A program made the translations under genes and the position numbers. 64,000 nucleotides of DNA, from assembly GCF_900103005.1 (NCBI RefSeq), contig NZ_FMWL01000016.1, positions 27,344-91,343 on the forward strand. The letters are read 5' to 3'. Below, in pieces: positions 1 to 7,624 of the stretch. The DNA is from Acidaminobacter hydrogenoformans DSM 2784. GTDB lineage: Bacteria; Bacillota; Clostridia; Peptostreptococcales; Acidaminobacteraceae. The notes below the pieces were generated by a model, which was not told where the DNA came from, did no database searches, and saw only the letters and a list, made by a program, of their open reading frames with translations. The stretch's first letter is position 1. Every line of letters begins with the position of its first letter.

Positions 1-497
1 GACTGAAGACTCTTTAATGATAAGTCATGACCGTAAAGCGCGAAGTCAGGCATTTTCGACGCCGCAGCATCAAACGCAGCATCATGATAGTGAGCGCATA
101 AAATTTCATTGCCATGAAAGCTTTTTATGACCGCATCCTGATATACCTCTGCGCGGCCAGCGTGCTTGCTGACGACCTTAAAATTGTCATGGTTCCCAAG
201 GGTGAATACCACCGTTTCAGCAGCGCTTTGATTTACAATCCGCATGAGCTTTATGACCGCTTTCTCATAGCTGTCCAGCAGGCTCGGACGATTTTCAAGC
301 TTCAAATCATCCGCAAGGTCCCCGGTGTGAATGATAACATTGGGCTTCAAAATGTCCAGGAGCCGCTTTAATTCTGGATAGAAGGAACGTGGCGTATCGG
401 AAATATGAAGGACGGTCGGACCTTTCGCGTGGAGGGCTGCTTGATCGATACTCACATGCCCCATCATCTGCCACAGCAGCTTCTTGATCGTCTTCAT
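1..497 (-). CDS. metallophosphoesterase (C-terminus outside window)
   Basis: I translated this frame from the reverse strand; it is open from an ATG at 497 to the window edge, about 165 codons, so the C-terminus is missing. It shows calcineurin-like phosphoesterase motifs in order: HISDTP (usually D-x-H/D), HTGDLADD, LGNHDN, then AHYHD and YGHDL, matching the metal-binding D, GDxxD, GNHD and GHxH/GHD blocks. The probable role is hydrolysis of a phosphomonoester or phosphodiester with a two-metal centre; the substrate cannot be read from sequence. The start is supported by a purine-rich GGAGGG just upstream (near 503-508). It has no signal peptide. It lies upstream of an unrelated permease gene, separated by a repeat element. 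Confidence 0.85.
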   Translation of the reverse strand, partial: MKTIKKLLWQMMGHVSIDQAALHAKGPTVLHISDTPRSFYPELKRLLDILKPNVIIHTGDLADDLKLENRPSLLDSYEKAVIKLMRIVNQSAAETVVFTLGNHDNFKVVSKHAGRAEVYQDAVIKSFHGNEILCAHYHDAAFDAAASKMPDFALYGHDLSLKSLQ

Positions 498-593
498 CAC
501 ATCCCTCCAAACCCGGATCCCCCCGGAATTATCTAACGGTTCTTACCTTACACTATAGTATCACTTATGAGGATGCTTGATGTAGGTTGAAAG

Positions 594-650
594 ACCATCG
601 GCAGCGCTTCTTTGAGCTTTAAGCTTTTAGAAACATTTTATACCGATGGT
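594..650. repeat. short inverted-repeat element with GCCGATGGT-type ends
   Basis: ACCATCGGC at 594-602 and ACCGATGGT at 642-650 face each other as near-perfect inverted ends around about 40 bases. The same end sequences bound elements at 2687-2729 and, in opposite order, at 45841-45902. It sits between two minus-strand genes and shows no coding potential. Confidence 0.55.
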
Positions 651-672
651 CACCACGCCCCAACCTCCCACG

Positions 673-2097
673 CTACACCCACCCCACCATTCTCAAGCCT
701 GTGATCACAACGATTAAAACGCTGGACGTCACCAGCACGTAAAGCCCATTCCATTCCAGACCAACCTGAAGGGGAGACCGGGACGACACCCCGGACAACG
801 TGATCACCGTTGCAGAGGTCGGCGACAGCGTGATCCCCATAGACCAGCTGATCCCCAGCAGAAGGGCAATGTAGGTTGACGTCACGCCAAAATCAGAACC
901 CTGAATGGTTCCGCCAATAATCGTAATGGGGATAATAGGGTGAACGCCAAGGGCCGACAAGACGACAATGCCAAAAACCACGACGACCGCCAGTAAAAAA
1001 GCACTGTCCCCCACGAGCCTTGAAAGGGCTACAGGTATGTAATTCCCAAGCTCTGAAAAGGTGATGCTGCTTGCAAGCATCCCGGCACCTACAAACAAGA
1101 CGATCTCATTGCTCAGCTTCGTCAAACGGTTCTTGAAGTAGGATGTCTTGATGTCATGGATCAAAACCGGCAGCCGGCCAATGAGCCCCATCCAAAGAAA
1201 AGGAAAGGTCAGCGCCGCCATGGATACCACAATGACGGTTTGGATGCCTGTCACTACTGAGATTACAGCAATAGCTGCAATCAGAACGACACTGAACGCG
1301 CCAAGCTCAATAATCTTGTTCAGCTTCGAGCCGCCCTCCAAATGATCCATTGAATGGTCCATTGAATGATCCATTAAATGCGCTTTCGTGTCCTCAGGCA
1401 GCACGTGCTTCAGAGCTCCGGATTCATTCTCCTTAAACTTGGTCATGGCATAGCCAATAATGCCGCTAATCACACCGCACAGAATCCCCAGCGGCGCAAA
1501 CCGCCCCCAATTGGCCCCTGATACCTGGATCACCAGGGCAACAGCGGCCGTCGTTGGCGCCCAGATCGCACACGTGGCGAAGCCCCTGCTGATCGCTGAG
1601 CTCATCAGCTTCTTGTTGCGGCTGATCTCACTGGCCTGAACGATTTGATAAACCAAAGGCACGACCGCGAGGTTCACGAGCACCCCGACAAAGGCGGAGG
1701 TAAAGCTCACCATGACATAATAACGCCGGTTCGTATAAACATATCTCCTGAAAAAATCCTGCAGCGCCGGATAATAGCCCCCATGCCGGATGGGGATGCT
1801 CAAAATGGGCACCATGGTAAACAGCGCCACCAGGTACAGGTTGCCCGTGAGCGCCTGCTTCCAGACGCTGAGCGGTGCCCGGTACAGGAGAAACAGCACT
1901 GCGCTGAGACCCAGGGAAGCGTAGCCAATCACTCTGGAAATGCCTGAAATGGCTGGCAAGCTGAGCAGCATGACTGCAATCATAAGCACGAAGCACAGCT
2001 CATTTACCAGCTCGGATTTTAAGAATAAGTTGCTCAAATACAAAAGTGAAAGGCCAAAAGTACTTAAGCTGCGGGTGCGTGTAATAATCTCGGTCAT
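673..2097 (-). CDS. polytopic membrane permease, ion-transporter-like
   Basis: A 474-residue protein that is almost wholly hydrophobic, with about 11-12 predicted membrane segments in two halves separated by a hydrophilic loop near residues 225-262. The layout and the Gly/Pro/Ser-rich segment near residues 380-430 (GVHPIIPITIIGGTIQG, SMGITLSPTSA) resemble carboxylate or anion permeases of the ion-transporter superfamily, but I cannot name the family or substrate. The central loop carries three consecutive MDHS-like units encoded by 12-base direct repeats. The ATG at 2097 has GGGGAGGG upstream. It seems monocistronic: the flanking genes are unrelated and separated by gaps. Confidence 0.6.
   Translation of the reverse strand: MTEIITRTRSLSTFGLSLLYLSNLFLKSELVNELCFVLMIAVMLLSLPAISGISRVIGYASLGLSAVLFLLYRAPLSVWKQALTGNLYLVALFTMVPILSIPIRHGGYYPALQDFFRRYVYTNRRYYVMVSFTSAFVGVLVNLAVVPLVYQIVQASEISRNKKLMSSAISRGFATCAIWAPTTAAVALVIQVSGANWGRFAPLGILCGVISGIIGYAMTKFKENESGALKHVLPEDTKAHLMDHSMDHSMDHLEGGSKLNKIIELGAFSVVLIAAIAVISVVTGIQTVIVVSMAALTFPFLWMGLIGRLPVLIHDIKTSYFKNRLTKLSNEIVLFVGAGMLASSITFSELGNYIPVALSRLVGDSAFLLAVVVVFGIVVLSALGVHPIIPITIIGGTIQGSDFGVTSTYIALLLGISWSMGITLSPTSATVITLSGVSSRSPLQVGLEWNGLYVLVTSSVLIVVITGLRMVGWV
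1342..1377. repeat. 12-bp tandem repeat inside permease gene
   Basis: Three consecutive 12-base units (ATGATCCATTGA-like) at 1342-1353, 1354-1365 and 1366-1377 encode Met-Asp-His-Ser-type repeats in the hydrophilic loop of the permease. In-frame repeats of this kind can change copy number by slippage and would lengthen or shorten a His/Asp-rich, possibly metal-sensing loop. Confidence 0.8.
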
Positions 2098-2173
2098 GAT
2101 GCCCTCCCCTCTGTATGTCTTACCTTTTGAATAACGGCCAACTGTTCGCTGCGGTTTTTCCCCTTCAGGAAAA

Positions 2174-2644
2174 TTAGAGATGCTCTTTGCAAGAAATTTT
2201 TTCCACTTCCAGCTTAAACACGCAAACAGAATTCAGCATGGCCTCGGAGAAGCTCCATTGGCTTTTTCCCGTGGTCTGCAGCATAATCTGACGCAACGCG
2301 GCTTCTTTTTCCATATTGTCTGTAACAAAGCTGATGGTGCCGCTTCCAATTACACTCTTGAAACGGGCGGAGTGACTGCAAGCCTGCGCATGCGCGACCA
2401 GCTCATAGGCCGTATCCATCTCAAAGCCGACTTTGGGACCCCGGGCAATCAGATCGATTTTGCGGCCTTCCCGTGCGCTATGGAAATAGAGGGTGCGATT
2501 CTCTCCTTCGGACACATAACCAAAGCTCAGCGGAACTATGTAAACTTCGCCATTGTCATTAAACCCGACCCGGCAACAGAAGCAGGCGCGCACTATTTCA
2601 TCCATTGTTTTGGTGTCCTTAATTTCTCTGTCTTTTCGTCTCAT
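2174..2644 (-). CDS. pyridoxamine 5'-phosphate oxidase family (Nim-like) flavoprotein
   Basis: A protein of about 156 residues with the split-barrel flavin-binding signature of the PNPOx/NimA group: MRRKDREI start, CRVGFNDNGEVYIVPLSF, LYFHSAREGRKID, a VIGSGTISFV strand and a terminal HL. These enzymes bind FMN or F420-like cofactors and often reduce nitro groups or act in redox housekeeping; the substrate here is unknown. The start is set at the ATG at 2644 because GGTGGAGG lies 8 bases upstream; an upstream GTG at 2659 would overlap that ribosome site. It stands alone between a permease and a DUF4256 gene. Confidence 0.85.
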   Translation of the reverse strand: MRRKDREIKDTKTMDEIVRACFCCRVGFNDNGEVYIVPLSFGYVSEGENRTLYFHSAREGRKIDLIARGPKVGFEMDTAYELVAHAQACSHSARFKSVIGSGTISFVTDNMEKEAALRQIMLQTTGKSQWSFSEAMLNSVCVFKLEVEKISCKEHL

Positions 2645-2686
2645 TAAAAAAGCCTCCACCGCTGACCTATATTGGGTTATAAGACG

Positions 2687-2729
2687 ACCATCGGCAAAAT
2701 CCCTAAAAGCACAGGACGCTGCCGATGGT
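2687..2729. repeat. short inverted-repeat element with GCCGATGGT-type ends
   Basis: ACCATCGGC at 2687-2695 and GCCGATGGT at 2721-2729 are perfect 9-base inverted ends enclosing 25 bases. It lies between two minus-strand genes (2644 and 2760), in the same arrangement as the element at 594-650. Confidence 0.6.
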
Positions 2730-2759
2730 CTTGCTATTTCAATCCGAGGTTACTCAACC

Positions 2760-3329
2760 TCACACCCTGAGCGCACCGCGAAACCCTCTGGAGGCATAGT
2801 AAGACTCCGCACCATTATGGTACACAAAAACCGCATCATAGCGGCGGTCACAAAAGAGTGCGCCCCCGAGCGTTCTGATCTCGTCCGGCGTTTTCACCCA
2901 GCTGGACGTTTTAGTATCAAAGCTTCCAACGGTCTGCAGGTGCCGGTATTGTTCCTCCGTTAGAATCTCAATCCCCATGTCCTCCGCCATACCTAAAGCG
3001 CTGTCTTGCGGTTTATTTTCTTTCCTTGACTCGAGCGCTTCACGGTCATAGCAGACGCTTCTGCGACCCTTGGGGCTTTCCGCTGAGCAGTCATAAAAAA
3101 TGAATTCACCGGTTTGTTGATCACCGCTGATCACATCCGGTTCACCGCCGGTTCTTTCCATTTCGTAAAGCGACCAAAGCTTCTCTTCATTTTTTTCAAG
3201 CTTTTCTTGTACCGGAGCCCATTCAAGCCCCTGATGACGGTGCCTGTTTTTCTCAAAACGGCTTTTCAATAAGCTGAGTAATTCTGCGCGCTGTTCTGGT
3301 GACAATTTCGCTTTTTCTTTTTTCAACAA
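2760..3329 (-). CDS. DUF4256 family protein
   Basis: A 189-residue soluble protein that I recognise as DUF4256: a charged helical N-terminus (KLSPEQRAELLSLLKSRF), the block QTGEFIFYDCSAESPKGRRS, then SALGMAEDMGIEILTE and a C-terminal RRYDAVFVYHNGAESYYASR. Function is unknown; it is common as a single gene in Firmicutes and Bacteroidetes. The start is TTG at 3329 with AAGGAG 6 bases upstream, so a non-ATG start is favoured. No signal peptide, membrane segment or operon partner is visible. Confidence 0.85.
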   Translation of the reverse strand: MLKKEKAKLSPEQRAELLSLLKSRFEKNRHRHQGLEWAPVQEKLEKNEEKLWSLYEMERTGGEPDVISGDQQTGEFIFYDCSAESPKGRRSVCYDREALESRKENKPQDSALGMAEDMGIEILTEEQYRHLQTVGSFDTKTSSWVKTPDEIRTLGGALFCDRRYDAVFVYHNGAESYYASRGFRGALRV

Positions 3330-3376
3330 AACCCGCTCCTTCTTATAGCTTATACAATTTGATTTTGGTGCGCCGC

Positions 3377-4318
3377 CTATCCCCTTTTCAGGTAGGCCGT
3401 TATGCAGTGAATCGCGCCGCGGCCTTTAAGGATTTCTGACACATCCACGGGAATAACCTTGATGCCGTTGTCTTCCAGCAGCGCCTGCGTCCTCGGATTT
3501 CCCTCAGGCATCACCACCAGCCCTGGCTCCAGTGCGACAAAATTGCACGCGAAGGTGGAGCGCACTTCCGTGGTCGACTGCGCTTCAAGTATTTTGTACC
3601 CTTTCTTTTTCAGCACATTCAGCACGTCATAAGGCACCTGCGAGGCATGGACCAGCACCGCGTCATGACTCGCGGTGTTCATCAGGCCGTCTATATGAAT
3701 GTTGCTGTAGGGCTGCTGCATGTGCAGTATATTGGAGACGCCCATTCTGCGGAGCTCTTCAGCCACCTGGTCATAGCCGCTGCGGTTGCATCTGCTGCCT
3801 GTCGAGATCACGCAAGTCTCACGGTCCACCCACATGGCATTGGCACCTTCGAAGATTCCGTCACCATTTATGGTCTTAATAATGGGAACCCCCAATTTTG
3901 CCAGGGCCTGGGCGACATACCGCTCTTCTCCGCGGCGCGCAGACATGCCTGGCCGTGAAATTATGGCACCTTCAGGTGTCATGAGCATCAAATCTCTGCA
4001 AAAAACGGCATTGGGGCGGTCTTCCCTTTGCTCTTCCACATAATGAACCGCGACGCCATGGTCTCTGTAAATGTTGGCAACCGCATCATGCTGCATGCGC
4101 ATTAACTCAATGTCGACAGGCGCTTCCGAAAAGCGGACCTCTTTGGCATCAAATTTCTCGATCTCCTTGCCCGGGCGCCGCATCAGCACTGCCCTCAGCT
4201 TGTCCACTTCCGAGGAAACGCCCCAGTCCCCCCAGTATTCCTGCATATCGTCAATAAACTGAGTCTCCTTTGGGAACCATTTTTCTCCGGGTATTGCGTC
4301 AATGTCCATAGTCTTCAT
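3377..4318 (-). CDS. arginine deiminase/amidinotransferase-fold amidinohydrolase
   Basis: A protein of about 313 residues of the guanidino-group modifying (DDAH/arginine deiminase-like) superfamily. Visible motifs: LMRRPGKEI near the N-terminus, FCRDLMLMTPEGAIISRP (substrate-binding Asp), EGANAMW, the catalytic His in HIDGLMN and the catalytic Cys in GRGAIHCITAYL close to the C-terminus. It probably hydrolyses a guanidino compound such as arginine or a methylated arginine to a citrulline-like product and an amine or ammonia. The ATG at 4318 is chosen over one at 4342 because AGGAGG lies 8 bases before it. It follows the aminotransferase gene across a 270-base gap with a terminator-like hairpin, so cotranscription is uncertain. 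Confidence 0.85.
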   Translation of the reverse strand: MKTMDIDAIPGEKWFPKETQFIDDMQEYWGDWGVSSEVDKLRAVLMRRPGKEIEKFDAKEVRFSEAPVDIELMRMQHDAVANIYRDHGVAVHYVEEQREDRPNAVFCRDLMLMTPEGAIISRPGMSARRGEERYVAQALAKLGVPIIKTINGDGIFEGANAMWVDRETCVISTGSRCNRSGYDQVAEELRRMGVSNILHMQQPYSNIHIDGLMNTASHDAVLVHASQVPYDVLNVLKKKGYKILEAQSTTEVRSTFACNFVALEPGLVVMPEGNPRTQALLEDNGIKVIPVDVSEILKGRGAIHCITAYLKRG

Positions 4319-4587
4319 GCCAGCGACCTCCTGATGTTTCATCTGGTTTCATTATATCGTAAATTTGTCTGGCCAGGTGTTCGTGTTAAGTTGAAATAAT
4401 AAAGCCGGTCAAAGATTTTTTCTGCCGATGGTCTCCCAACTACAATATATTTTTATTGTAAATCAACTTCAGGCACAGGCTACAAAACTTTGTACAAATT
4501 TGGAGCAACACAAAGAAAAGGCCTTACAGCCCGCGAGCAAGCCCATATCTGAACCTGCCCCCAACCTGCAAAGCCTTTCCTCGCCCC
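4319..4587. other. intergenic gap with repeat core and terminator hairpin
   Basis: This 269-base gap holds a GCCGATGGT core at 4424-4432 preceded by CAAAGATTTTTTCT. After it comes a stretch (GTAAATCAACTTC) similar to the distal part of the long repeats at 54930-56010. The terminator at 4517-4580 is listed separately. No gene is visible. Confidence 0.6.
4517..4580 (-). terminator. candidate terminator after aminotransferase gene
   Basis: On the minus strand, GAAAGGCTTTGCAG pairs with CTGTAAGGCCTTTTC across a long loop and is followed by CTTTGTG. It lies just after the stop of the gene ending at 4588 and would separate it from the deiminase-like gene. Confidence 0.5.
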
Positions 4588-5940
4588 TTACCAGCCTTTT
4601 ACAACCGCAAGGGCTTCATCTCCAAGCTGATTCTTGCTATAAGCTTTGACCGCCCCTTCCACAATGTCGACAGCCTTTTCCGCTGTAGCTGCATCCAATA
4701 TCAAAGGCGGCTGAATCCTCAGCACATTCGAGGATAGAAACAGCATCAGCAGACCCTTCTGAAAGCACTCATAAGTAATTTTGACTGCCGCTTCAGGATC
4801 CGGAGTTTTCAGCTCTCTGTCAGCTAATAATTCAACGCCAATCGACAGACCTCTTCCCCGCACATCCCCAATGACTTGATAGTCCTTCATCAGCGCTCTG
4901 AATCGACTTTTCAAAAAATCTCCCATCATTTTGGCATTTTCAATCAAGCGCTCTTCCTCAATCGTTTCAATGGTTGCAAGGGCAGCCGCAGCTGCAACAG
5001 CGTTTCCCTGAAGCGTGAACAAATGCGCCGGCATTTCCAGCGCATTGGAAATCTCTTCCCTTGCAACAACGGCACTGATGGGAAGACCAGAGCCCAGCGC
5101 TTTACCCATAACCACAATATCTGGCTCGAGATTGAAATGTTCAAATGAAAACCAGCGCCCGGTCCTGCCCATACCTTGCTGCACCTCATCCGCGATCAGC
5201 AAGATGCCATGCTTTCTGCAGAATCGCTGGAGTGCTGTCATATAAGCCTCCGGCGGTTCAATAAATCCCATATCCCCTGCGATGGGTTCAATGAGAATTG
5301 CTGCCGTTTCTTCCGGTACAATGTAAGTCGAAAAAGCCTCTTCCAACATGGAAAAACAAGCGAGTCCACAAGTGGAACGCGCGTGCTCCAAAGAGCACCG
5401 GAAGCAATTCGGATATGGAAGGTGCTGAAACCCAGGGAGCAAGGGACCAATGCCGCGTCGCATTTCGTGGCAAATAGCGCTCGCAGAAAGCGCGCCAAAG
5501 GTCGAGCCATGATAGGCGCCCATAAAGCTTACAATGCCTGGGCGTTTCGTATAAGCTCGGGCAAGCTTGATCGCACCATCTATGGCGTCTGAACCCGAGT
5601 GCCCAAAGCTGACCTTCTTTTTATAATCCCCTGGAACGATCCTACAAATGGCCTCGGCCAGTTTAACCTGAGGCTCGGCATAGAGATAGTCGCAGGAAAA
5701 GTGAATGTACTGATCCAGTTGTGCCTTGATGGCCTTTAGAACCCTTGGATGGCTATGGCCTGTGTTCAGCACCGCTGCACTGCTTGAGAAGTCAATATAG
5801 TCATTCCCATCCAAATCAGTAAAGCAGCTTCCCTTTCCACTTTGGATGACCATCGGAAAATAACGGGCTCTTGAAGCCCCGCAAATCACTTGATCATCTC
5901 TTGAGACAACCCGGGAAGAATTGTACAGGTTCAGCGCCAC
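4588..5940 (-). CDS. class III pyridoxal-phosphate aminotransferase
   Basis: A 450-residue class III (fold type I) aminotransferase resembling 4-aminobutyrate, ornithine and related omega-amino-acid transaminases. Visible features: DLDGNDYIDFSSSAAVLNTGHSHP near residues 42-64, cofactor phosphate site GHSGSDAIDGAIKLAR, GAYHGSTFGALS, the Asp of ADEVQQGMGRTGRW that holds the pyridine nitrogen, and the Schiff-base Lys in VVMGKALGSGLP. A Cys-rich insertion (CFRCSLEHARSTCGLACF) lies near residue 180 and recurs in some GabT-like enzymes. Start is GTG at 5940 with AAAGGAGG 7 bases upstream. Only 16 bases separate it from the permease gene, so they form one operon, probably importing and transaminating an amino acid. 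Confidence 0.9.
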   Translation of the reverse strand: MALNLYNSSRVVSRDDQVICGASRARYFPMVIQSGKGSCFTDLDGNDYIDFSSSAAVLNTGHSHPRVLKAIKAQLDQYIHFSCDYLYAEPQVKLAEAICRIVPGDYKKKVSFGHSGSDAIDGAIKLARAYTKRPGIVSFMGAYHGSTFGALSASAICHEMRRGIGPLLPGFQHLPYPNCFRCSLEHARSTCGLACFSMLEEAFSTYIVPEETAAILIEPIAGDMGFIEPPEAYMTALQRFCRKHGILLIADEVQQGMGRTGRWFSFEHFNLEPDIVVMGKALGSGLPISAVVAREEISNALEMPAHLFTLQGNAVAAAAALATIETIEEERLIENAKMMGDFLKSRFRALMKDYQVIGDVRGRGLSIGVELLADRELKTPDPEAAVKITYECFQKGLLMLFLSSNVLRIQPPLILDAATAEKAVDIVEGAVKAYSKNQLGDEALAVVKGW

Positions 5941-5956
5941 ACCGCCGCCTCCTTTC

Positions 5957-7270
5957 CTACAGCATCAGCGCACCAACTATACCAAAGATCACGAGCGGCA
6001 CGTTGTAGGCCACAAAGGTTGGGACACAAGTATCCCAGATATGATCGTGCTGACCGTCTGCATTGAGACCCGCGGTTGGCCCCAAGGTCGTATCCGAAGC
6101 CGGGGAACCCGCATCACCAAGCGCCGCAGCCGTCGCGATCAATAGAATGGTCGCTTTTGGACTGAACCCCAGTGCCATAGCCAGTGGAACATAAATAACC
6201 GCCAGAATTGGCACGGTGCCAAAGGAAGTCCCAATACCCATTGTAATTAAAAGTCCAAGCAAAATCATGACAGTCGCAGCAACGAGCTTACTGCCGCCCA
6301 TCATCGCAGCAGAGGCCGTGATCAGGGATTCAACACCACCCGTTGCCCTCATGACAGCCGCATAACCAGATGCAACCAGCATGACAAAGGCAATAAAACC
6401 CATCATGCGAATACCACCATCGATCATATCACTGACGTCGCTCCATTTAATTGCCCGCGTCACGACCATGATGGCGAGACCGACAATCGCGCCGAGCGGC
6501 AGCGAGCCAAGGGTCAGCTGAACCACCAGAGCCGACGCGCCCGCCAACAGCGTAATATAGTGAACTGCCGTTACCTTGTGTTCTTTTTCGGCAATGTCGA
6601 AATTGACATCATCAATGCCTGCCACATCTTTGTACACTCTTTGCTTTCTGTAGAAAAACATTGCGAACACGAAGCCCGTCAGCATGGCAAGACCTGCGAC
6701 CCAGTTCGACTTCCAGATCATCTCCATAGTGACTTCCATCCCGCTTGCAGCCATCTGATCCTTGATAATGCCATGGTAAATGATGCCGTAGCCAACAGGC
6801 AAAGTAATATAAGGTGCCTTAAGGCCAAACGCAAGTGCAGCGGCGGCTGCGCGGCGATCCAGCTTTAGCTTGTTCATCAGTGGAAGCAGCGGTGGAATTA
6901 AAATTGGAATAAATGCGATATGTACCGGTATTACCGTGCCGGATAAAGCAGCGACCACCGCGAGAATGATCAACAAGACAAGTTTCTTCCCTTTGATCCA
7001 TTTGGCAATCATCAATGTCAGCGCCTCAGCTGCCCGCGTCTTGTGAATAGCTGCAGCAAGCGCACCTAAGAGCACATAGCTGAGCGCCGTCTGTGCGTTC
7101 CCACCCATACCGCCTACCAAAGCGTCCATGGTCTCCCCCAGCGACATGCCGGCAACGGTACCTCCCACCAGCGCCGCAATGATTAACGATAGGATGACGT
7201 TGAGTTTGAGAAGACATAAGACGGTCATGACCACTACCGAGATCACAACAGGATTAAATAAAACCTCCAT
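5957..7270 (-). CDS. Na+/H+ antiporter family (NhaC/YuiF-like) permease
   Basis: A 437-residue membrane protein with about 11-12 hydrophobic segments. The opening segment (VLCLLKLNVILSLIIAALVGG), the LSGTVIPVHIAFIPILIPPLLP block, and the C-terminal GDAGSPASDTTLGPTAGLN motif are characteristic of the Na_H_antiport family that includes YuiF-like amino-acid or histidine permeases. It probably exchanges or symports an amino acid with Na+ or H+. The ATG at 7270 follows GGAGGG by 5 bases. It is the first gene of the unit driven by the sigma-54 promoter at 7420-7435 and precedes the aminotransferase gene. Confidence 0.8.
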   Translation of the reverse strand: MEVLFNPVVISVVVMTVLCLLKLNVILSLIIAALVGGTVAGMSLGETMDALVGGMGGNAQTALSYVLLGALAAAIHKTRAAEALTLMIAKWIKGKKLVLLIILAVVAALSGTVIPVHIAFIPILIPPLLPLMNKLKLDRRAAAAALAFGLKAPYITLPVGYGIIYHGIIKDQMAASGMEVTMEMIWKSNWVAGLAMLTGFVFAMFFYRKQRVYKDVAGIDDVNFDIAEKEHKVTAVHYITLLAGASALVVQLTLGSLPLGAIVGLAIMVVTRAIKWSDVSDMIDGGIRMMGFIAFVMLVASGYAAVMRATGGVESLITASAAMMGGSKLVAATVMILLGLLITMGIGTSFGTVPILAVIYVPLAMALGFSPKATILLIATAAALGDAGSPASDTTLGPTAGLNADGQHDHIWDTCVPTFVAYNVPLVIFGIVGALML

Positions 7271-7419
7271 AATTTCCCTCCTATTTATGCCATTCGATCA
7301 AAGCATTGTTTACTCGATTCAAGTTCTCCAGACCACTCACTGTCTAATTCAGCAAACCTGATCCACCCCATTCTTTTCGATAGTTTTCAGCGAGCCTCTG
7401 CAGTCGTATTAAGTAGTAA

Positions 7420-7435
7420 TGCAAATTAGATGCCA
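7420..7435 (-). promoter_or_regulatory. sigma-54 (-24/-12) promoter
   Basis: On the minus strand these 16 bases read TGGCATCTAATTTGCA, matching the consensus TGGCAC-N5-TTGCW at both invariant doublets (GG of -24, GC of -12) with exact spacing. It lies 150 bases upstream of the permease start and faces it. The adjacent gene encodes a GAFTGA-containing sigma-54 activator, which supports the assignment. Confidence 0.85.
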
Positions 7436-7504
7436 CATTGTTTCACTTCAATTCAAACCCTTGAAATGACAGCAACCAGTGACTTTGTACGCCTCTTCCC
7501 GACT

Positions 7505-7575
7505 CAAAGACAACCAAAAACCCGACCCTAAACGACGGCTTCCTGCTCGTTTTGGGTCGGGTTGTCTATTTTTTA
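7505..7575 (-). terminator. rho-independent terminator of the activator gene
   Basis: On the minus strand, AACCCGACCCAAAACGA pairs with TCGTTTAGGGTCGGGTT across a short loop and is followed by a T-rich tract. It stands about 60 bases after the stop codon of the activator gene (7625). Confidence 0.75.
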
Positions 7576-7620
7576 TGCGCTATGTGTCTATTTGTTATGC
7601 ATTTCGCATATTTTGTATGC
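7574..7620 (-). promoter_or_regulatory. candidate upstream activator sites
   Basis: Three TATGC copies at 7574-7578, 7596-7600 and 7616-7620 are spaced 22 and 20 bases apart, close to two helical turns. They stand about 140-200 bases upstream of the sigma-54 promoter, the usual distance for enhancer sites of this activator class. The assignment is inferred from position and phasing. Confidence 0.4.
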
Positions 7621-7624
7621 ACAC

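Larger units (their letters stand above)
7271..7624. other. regulatory intergenic region (sigma-54 unit)
   Basis: This 354-base gap between the activator gene and the permease gene holds, on the minus strand, a sigma-54 promoter (7420-7435), the activator gene's terminator (7505-7575) and phased TATGC motifs (7574-7620). These three are listed separately. Confidence 0.8.

Noticed and set aside
4410..4440. Resemblance of GCAAAGA...GCCGATGG cores to the c-di-GMP-I (GEMM) riboswitch
   Set aside because: The riboswitch also needs a paired P1b/P3 region of about 40 bases between these motifs. Here only about 6-12 bases separate them, so the resemblance is not supported without a covariance search.
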